A stretch of DNA of 64,000 nt from Pacificimonas sp036351775 (lineage in GTDB: Bacteria > Pseudomonadota > Alphaproteobacteria > Sphingomonadales > Sphingomonadaceae). The stretch lies in contig JAZBPX010000043.1 of the NCBI GenBank assembly GCA_036351775.1, forward strand, positions 43,165-107,164. The letters are read 5' to 3'. The position numbers and the translations under genes are program-made. The notes beneath the pieces were generated by a model. It was not told the DNA's origin. It worked only from the letters and a program-made list of their open reading frames with translations, and searched no databases. Within the stretch, counting starts at the first letter, position 1, and every line of letters starts with the position of its first letter. Shown one piece after another: positions 59,119 through 64,000 of this stretch.

Positions 59119-61527
59119 TCAACCCAGCCGCATCGCTTCCTCCGCCAGCAGCTCCGCCTCTTCCAGAATGTCATCGTCGGCGGTGCCCATGGCGACCTTT
59201 TCGCGGCCGATCAGGACGAGGACGGGCACGGCGAGCGGGCTGATACGGTCGAGCTGCTGGTGCACCATCGTTGTCGGTGCGCGGTCGAGGAGATCGGCAA
59301 GGCGACCGATATCGGTCAGGCGGCCCTTCGCATCCTCCCACGCCGCCGACAGCAGCATGTGGTCCGGCTCGTATTTCCTGAGGACATCATAGATCAGGTC
59401 GGTGGAGAAGGTGACCTGCCGCCCGGTCTTGCGCTTGCCGGGAATGTGCCGCTCGATCAGGCCGCCGATGACCGCGACCTCGCGGAAGGCGCGTTTCAGG
59501 AGGTGCGAGGTCTGGATCCATTCGACCAGTTCTTCCTCCAGGATGTCGGGGGAAAAGAGCGGGCGCGGGTCCTCGACGGGCTTCAGCGAATAGCAGGCGA
59601 TCGCATAGTCGTTCGAGACGAAGCCGATGGGCGAGAGCCCCATGCTTTCCATCCGGCGCGTGATGAGCATGCCGAGCGACTGGTGCGCGTTCCACCCCTC
59701 GAAGCTGTAGGCGACCATGTAATGCCGCCCCTCCCGCTCGAACGTCTCGACGAGCAGCTCGTCGGGGCGCGGGAGGACGGAGCGCTGGTCCTGGATTTCA
59801 AGCCAGTCCTGAACGTCGGGCGGGAAGCGGCGCCATTCCTCCCGGTCGTGCAGGAAGGTGCGGACGCGGTTCGCGAGGTTCGTCGACAGCGGCATGCGCG
59901 CGCCGACATAGGTGGGGATGCGCGCGGGCCGGGCGGTCGCCTTTACGAAGAGGTCGGCGTCCTTGATGCCCTCCACCTCGACCGACAGGCCGGAGAAGTA
60001 GAAGGTGTCGCCGGGGCGGAGCGTGGAGGCGAAATACTCCTCGACGGTGCCCAGTTTTCGCCCGTTCCTGAACCGCACGTCGAGGACCGGCGCATCGACG
60101 ATGATCCCGGCGTTGAGGCGGTGCTGCTTGGCGAAGCGCGGATGGCTGATGCGCCACAGCCCGTCCTTCCCCTGCGTAATGCGCTTGTACTTGTCGTAGG
60201 CGCGGAGGGCGTAGCCGCCATTTTCGATGAAGCGCAGGACGCGGTCGAACGTTTCCCGGTCCAGCGTTGCATAGGGCGCGGCAGTGCGGATTTCGGTGAA
60301 GAGGTCGTCCGCGTCGAAGGGATCGGCGCAGGAGACGGCCATGATGTGCTGGGCGAGAACGTCGAGCGCACCGGGACGCCACTGGTCCTCATCCAGCTCG
60401 CCCTCCTTCACCGCGTCGAGGGCGGCGCGCGCCTCCAGATATTCGAAGCGGTTGCCGGGGACGATGACGGCGTCGGAGGCCTCGTCGAGGCGGTGGTTCG
60501 CGCGGCCGATGCGTTGGAGGAGGCGGGACGAGCCTTTGGGCGCGCCCATCTGGATGACCAGATCGACGTCGCCCCAGTCGACGCCGAGGTCGAGACTGGC
60601 CGTCGCAACGAGCCCGCGCAGCTTGCCGCTCGCCATGGCGCTCTCGACCTTCCGCCGCGCCTCCCGGCTCAGGGAGCCGTGGTGGACGCCAATGGGGAGG
60701 CCCTGCTCGTTCTCGCTCCAGAGGTCCTGAAAGATGAGTTCGGCAAGGCTGCGGGTGTTGCAGAAGACGAGGGTCAGCTGGTGGGCGGCGATTTCCTCCA
60801 TCACCTGGCGCGCGGCGTAGCGGCCCGAATGGCCGGACCAGGGCACGCGGTCCTCTGGCAGGAGGATGCGGATGTTCGGCTCCGCGCCCGGCTCGCCGCG
60901 CACCAGCCGCACGCCTTCATAATCGCCGTCGGGGGAGAGCCAGCCGCGAAAGCCGTCCGGGTCGCGGACCGTCGCGGTCAGCGCGGCCCGGCGCAGGCCG
61001 GGGGCGAGGCTTTGCAGGCGGCTCATCGCGAGGGACAGGAGATCGCCGCGTTTCGTAGGCGCAAAGGCGTGGATTTCGTCGACGATGACGGCCTTCAGGC
61101 CGCTGAACATCGTCTCGGCCTCGGGATAGCTGAGAAGGAGGGAGAGCGATTCCGGTGTCGTCAGGAGGAAATGCGGCGGCTTCGCGCGCTGCCGAGCCTT
61201 GCGGTCCGAGGGCGTGTCGCCGGTGCGGGTCTCGACGCGGATCGGCAGGTCCATCTCCGCGATCGGCTCGACGAGGTTGCGCTGTACATCGACGGCCAGC
61301 GCCTTCAGCGGCGAGATGTAGAGCGTGTGGAGCCCGTCATGGTCCGGGTTCTCGATGAGGTCCGCGATCGAGCCGAGAAATCCCGCCAGCGTCTTGCCCG
61401 CGCCGGTGGTGGCGACGAGCAGCGCATCCTCCCCCGCCCGCGCCGCCGCGATCATCTCCTCCTGATGGCGGCGGAGACGCCAGCCGCGCTCTGCGAACCA
61501 GGTGGTGATGGGGGCGGGAAGCGTCAT
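59119..61527 (-). CDS. lhr: Ligase-associated DEXH-box helicase (Lhr family)
   Basis: This 802-aa SF2 helicase has Walker A TGAGKT (41-46), DEIH (150-153) in VDEIHAFAP, TATVRDP and the second RecA domain motif GRANHRLDEASD with QRIGRANHR. The Lhr core with its winged-helix and DUF4145-like region is complete. It unwinds DNA and RNA-DNA hybrids in the repair cassette. ATG 61527 gives MTLPAPITTWFAERGWRLRR. It precedes the small genes, protease and pdeM on the same strand. Confidence 0.95.
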   Translation of the reverse strand: MTLPAPITTWFAERGWRLRRHQEEMIAAARAGEDALLVATTGAGKTLAGFLGSIADLIENPDHDGLHTLYISPLKALAVDVQRNLVEPIAEMDLPIRVETRTGDTPSDRKARQRAKPPHFLLTTPESLSLLLSYPEAETMFSGLKAVIVDEIHAFAPTKRGDLLSLAMSRLQSLAPGLRRAALTATVRDPDGFRGWLSPDGDYEGVRLVRGEPGAEPNIRILLPEDRVPWSGHSGRYAARQVMEEIAAHQLTLVFCNTRSLAELIFQDLWSENEQGLPIGVHHGSLSREARRKVESAMASGKLRGLVATASLDLGVDWGDVDLVIQMGAPKGSSRLLQRIGRANHRLDEASDAVIVPGNRFEYLEARAALDAVKEGELDEDQWRPGALDVLAQHIMAVSCADPFDADDLFTEIRTAAPYATLDRETFDRVLRFIENGGYALRAYDKYKRITQGKDGLWRISHPRFAKQHRLNAGIIVDAPVLDVRFRNGRKLGTVEEYFASTLRPGDTFYFSGLSVEVEGIKDADLFVKATARPARIPTYVGARMPLSTNLANRVRTFLHDREEWRRFPPDVQDWLEIQDQRSVLPRPDELLVETFEREGRHYMVAYSFEGWNAHQSLGMLITRRMESMGLSPIGFVSNDYAIACYSLKPVEDPRPLFSPDILEEELVEWIQTSHLLKRAFREVAVIGGLIERHIPGKRKTGRQVTFSTDLIYDVLRKYEPDHMLLSAAWEDAKGRLTDIGRLADLLDRAPTTMVHQQLDRISPLAVPVLVLIGREKVAMGTADDDILEEAELLAEEAMRLG

Positions 61528-61613
61528 CGTCGTCTCAACCTGTCGTCCTGGCGTTGGTTGCTTGCGGAGGGGGCGCAGCATAGTGTCGCTTTGAAGGTCA
61601 GGGGGAACCGAAC

Positions 61614-62446
61614 ATGGCGGAAGCGGAACGACGGCGGGCGCGGACGGCCGAGGAATTTGGCGCGCTGATGGGGCTGATGATGGCGCCCGAGCCGGGGCAG
61701 GCCATGCCTGCGCCCTATGAACCGCGCCCCAGCGATGTGATCATCACGCCCTACGGCAAGTGCGGGACGACCTGGCTGCAGCAGACATTCCACCAGCTGC
61801 GCACGGGCGGCGACGAGGATTATGACGATATCAGCCGCGTGCTGCCATGGATCGAGACGGCGCATGTGCACGGGGTCGACGTGAACGCCGAGCAGCGGGC
61901 GAACCCGCGCGGGTTCAAGAGCCACCTGTCCTACCATGCCCTGCCGAAGGGCGCGAAATGGCGCGGTCCCGATGGCGGATTTCTACGAGGGCTGGATCAC
62001 GCCCGGCCCGCAGGGCAGCGACTATTGGGATCATTTGCTCAGTTGGTGGGGGGAGCGCGACAATCCTGATGTGCTGCTGTTGACCTACGAGCATATGATC
62101 GCGGAGCCGGAACAGCGTGCGGATGCTGGCCAAACATGCCGGGATCGACGCGGACGACGATCTTGTGGCGCTGGCGCTCGAACGCAGCTCGCTCGCCTAC
62201 ATGCTCGAAAACAAGGACAAGTTCGACGATGCCATCATGCGCGCGGTGTCGGAGCGGAAATGCAACCTGCCGCTCGGCAGCGACTCCGCGAAGGTGCGGG
62301 AGGGCAAGGTCGGTAGCCACAAGGCCGAGCTGCCCAAAGCGCTTTCAGACCGGATGGACGAAGCCTGGGCAAAGCTTGTCGAGCCGGAGACGGGGTTCGC
62401 GGCCTACGCCGACCTTGACCGGGCGGTGCGGGAGCGGAACGGCTAG
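61614..62446 (+). pseudogene. Sulfotransferase, frameshifted and internally deleted
   Basis: The 5' part (61614-61970) has the PAPS-binding loop as TPYGKCGTTWLQQTF. The frame then shifts to reach FYEGWITPGPQGSDYWDHLL and RDNPDVLLLTYEHMIAEPEQ, then shifts again near 62115 to MRMLAKHAGIDADDDLVALAL and continues to the stop at 62446. The region that would carry the second PAPS-binding motif (VRDPKD-type) is missing at the first junction. At least two defects show the gene is dead. Confidence 0.88.
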
Positions 62447-62976
62447 CGGTCCGGCCGGGTCCACACCCAGGGGACGAAAATCGCCGCGACCGCGCTGCCG
62501 ATAAAGCTGATGGGCGGCGGCAGGAATAGGAGGCCGAAGGCGGCGCCGACGATCATGCCGAGGCTGGCGGCCCATTTGCCCTTCTTCGTGATGGCTCGGC
62601 GTTCGCGCCAGGCGATAATATGCTCGCCGAAGACGGGGTGGCGAAGCAGCTTCGCCTCCAGCCGCGGGTTCGACCGGGCGAAGCACGCCGCCGCGAAAAT
62701 CAGGAAAATGACCGTCGGCATGACCGGCAGGACCGCGCCAATCGCGCCCAGCCCTACATTCAGCCAGCCAAGCCACAGATAGACCTGCCTCAGCGCCGGG
62801 CTGCGCGTCGGCAGGGTCGCGAGAATCTCGTCTTCGGTCATCTCATCGAAGGCAGGCGCGGAACCGACCGACGCGCCTGCAGAATCGACGGCAGAATCGA
62901 CAGCAGAATCGGAAGCGGACCCGGAAGCAGCCTCCGGGGCGCTACCCGGCACTGAACTTTGTCGATCCTCGGTCAT
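62443..62976 (-). CDS. DUF454 (YbaN-like) membrane protein
   Basis: This 177-aa protein has an N-terminal low-complexity Ser/Ala/Asp-rich part (residues about 14-40, encoded by repeated GCAGAATCGAC-like units) and the DUF454 core LWLGWLNVGLGAIGAVLPVM followed by PTVIFLIFAAACFARSNPRL. Starts at 62976 or 62985 are possible. It converges with the sulfotransferase pseudogene (4-bp overlap) and is divergent from the exonuclease gene, with only a few bases between the starts. Confidence 0.85.
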   Translation of the reverse strand: MTEDRQSSVPGSAPEAASGSASDSAVDSAVDSAGASVGSAPAFDEMTEDEILATLPTRSPALRQVYLWLGWLNVGLGAIGAVLPVMPTVIFLIFAAACFARSNPRLEAKLLRHPVFGEHIIAWRERRAITKKGKWAASLGMIVGAAFGLLFLPPPISFIGSAVAAIFVPWVWTRPDR

Positions 62977-62988
62977 TGTTCGCATCAC

Positions 62989-63990
62989 ATGGCAACGCTC
63001 GGGTCCTGGATAAAGCCGCATCCCACCGGAATTTACGTCGAGCCCGGCGATTTCTGGATCGATCCGTCGGAGGCGGTGGCGAATGCGCTGGTGACGCACG
63101 GCCATGCCGACCATGCGCGCAGCGGGCACGAGCATGTGGCCGCGACGCCTGAAACGCTCGCTATCATGGAAACGCGCTACGGGGAATATCCCGACTCCAC
63201 CCCGGTCGCGCATGGCGAGGTGATCCGGGTGGGCGCGGTGGACTGCGCCTTCGTTCCCGCCGGCCATGTGCTGGGGTCGGCGCAGATCGTCATGGACTAT
63301 GCCGGCGAGCGGGTGGTTGTTTCAGGCGACTACAAGCGCCGCGGCGACCCGACCTGCGCGCGGTTCGAGCCGGTCCCCTGCGATATCTTCATTACCGAGG
63401 CGACGTTCGGCCTGCCTGTCTTCCGCCACCCGGATACCGAAGGCGAGGTCAGGAAGGCGCTGGACGCGCTGACCGCGAACCCGGAGCGCTGCGTCCTGAT
63501 CGGTGCCTATGCGCTGGGGAAGGCGCAGCGGGTCATCATGCACCTGCGTGAGCTTGGTCATCGCGAACCGATCTACATTCACGGCGCGATGGAGCGGCTC
63601 TGCTCGCTCTACAAGGACCTGGGCGTCGATCTGGGCGAGCTGGTGCTGGCGACGGGCAAGAAGAAGGACGAGCTGCGCGGAAAAATCATCATCTGCCCGC
63701 CCGGTGCGCTGAACGACCGCTGGTCGCGCCGCCTGCCCAACCCGATCACCGCGATGGCATCGGGCTGGATGCGCATCCGGCAGCGCGCGCGGCAGCGGAA
63801 TGTCGAGCTGCCCCTGATCATTTCCGACCATGCCGACTGGGAAGAGCTGACGACGACCATCGAGGAGGTTGCGCCGAAGGAAGTGTGGGTGACGCACGGG
63901 CGGGAGGACGCGCTCCTCCACTGGTGCATGACCCGCCAGATCAAGGCGCGCGCGCTTAGCCTGGTGGGGCGCGAGGATGAGGATGAGTAG
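62989..63990 (+). CDS. Ligase-associated DNA exonuclease (metallo-beta-lactamase fold)
   Basis: This 333-aa protein of the mRNA 3'-processing exonuclease-like family has THGHADHARSGH (HxHxDH metal motif), PAGHVLGSAQIVMDY, the GDYKRRGDPT loop and SDHADWEEL. It partners Lhr, PdeM and ligase in the DNA-repair set. The start at ATG 62989 gives MATLGSWIKPHPTGIYVEPG; a TTG-based extension would overlap the divergent gene. There is no Shine-Dalgarno, so it may be leaderless. The ligase gene is expected just downstream. Confidence 0.9.
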   Translation: MATLGSWIKPHPTGIYVEPGDFWIDPSEAVANALVTHGHADHARSGHEHVAATPETLAIMETRYGEYPDSTPVAHGEVIRVGAVDCAFVPAGHVLGSAQIVMDYAGERVVVSGDYKRRGDPTCARFEPVPCDIFITEATFGLPVFRHPDTEGEVRKALDALTANPERCVLIGAYALGKAQRVIMHLRELGHREPIYIHGAMERLCSLYKDLGVDLGELVLATGKKKDELRGKIIICPPGALNDRWSRRLPNPITAMASGWMRIRQRARQRNVELPLIISDHADWEELTTTIEEVAPKEVWVTHGREDALLHWCMTRQIKARALSLVGREDEDE

Positions 63991-64000
63991 GTTCCTCCCC
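63983..64000 (+). CDS. Start of a downstream gene, possibly the ATP-dependent DNA ligase
   Basis: ATG 63983 opens a frame (M-S-R-F-L-P) that runs off the end of the window and overlaps the exonuclease stop by 8 bp. In related genomes the ligase gene follows the exonuclease in this position. Only six codons are visible, so the identity is an inference from context. Confidence 0.3.

Noticed and set aside
59260..61668. An 802-codon open frame on the plus strand, opposite lhr
   Set aside because: It is a shadow of lhr with no domain and unlikely composition.

Overview
The window is a GC-rich (roughly two-thirds G+C) chromosomal segment of an alphaproteobacterium, most likely of the order Sphingomonadales. 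The signs are a COQ9-type ubiquinone gene, a CBP3-type cytochrome bc1 chaperone, split ccmA/ccmB, a 68-aa DUF6961-like protein, the cobA-DUF2849-cysI-DUF934-cysH order, the S24 repressor type, and many short palindromic repeats of the kind that translate as HPREGGDPRLRGDD-like peptides. The order is inferred from protein resemblance, not from rRNA. Nothing looks like plasmid replication, rRNA or CRISPR.

Layout. 0-6.3 kb: mutL (partial, minus) divergent from the elongasome operon mreB-mreC-mreD-mrdA-rodA. 6.3-12.4 kb: tRNA-Lys(CUU), then the sulfate-activation cluster cysD-cysNC-cysQ followed by two glycosyltransferases. 12.3-14.3 kb: a compact locus of phage-repressor type (S24 repressor, divergent mini-HTH gene and a possible tail-type protein), a 51-aa membrane protein and a 68-aa gene behind a near-perfect sigma-54 promoter. 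14.2-26.8 kb: ordinary housekeeping genes (TetR/thioesterase pair, DedA-type protein, ccmBA, FKBP, rpsU, COQ9, ssb, DUF177, bc1 chaperone, bamE, gltX, ArsC-like, amidase). 26.8-30.9 kb: the four-gene ATP-grasp / alpha-E / transglutaminase / Anbu cluster. 31-39.1 kb: tamA-tamB and a membrane-fused spermidine-synthase-like protein. 39.1-48 kb: scattered metabolic genes (amidohydrolase, hydroxyacid dehydrogenase, lpdA) mixed with repeats, a MITE-like element and a block of accessory genes (nitrilase-like, patatin, EEP phosphatase) containing a rearrangement scar. 48-52.5 kb: the reductive half of sulfate assimilation. 52.6-64 kb: a nonsense-interrupted SDR gene, an S9 peptidase, a cupin, a toxin-antitoxin pair, and the ligase-associated DNA-repair genes (pdeM, lhr, exonuclease) interspersed with unrelated genes and a decayed sulfotransferase.

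How the genes work together. CysD/CysNC make APS and PAPS, CysQ removes PAP, CysH and CysI reduce activated sulfate to sulfide, and CobA makes the siroheme precursor for CysI. The nearby glycosyltransferases and the sulfotransferase pseudogene suggest PAPS may also have served sulfation. MreBCD-PBP2-RodA builds the lateral wall; BamE and TamAB serve the outer membrane.

The most unusual signals are structural: palindromic repeats read in frame inside cysI (and possibly cysH), a chimeric scar made of the 3' ends of cysH and lpdA, a toxin-antitoxin pair bounded by a decayed copy of the pdeM 3' end, a 277-bp inverted-repeat element, and the sigma-54 promoter in front of a tiny gene.
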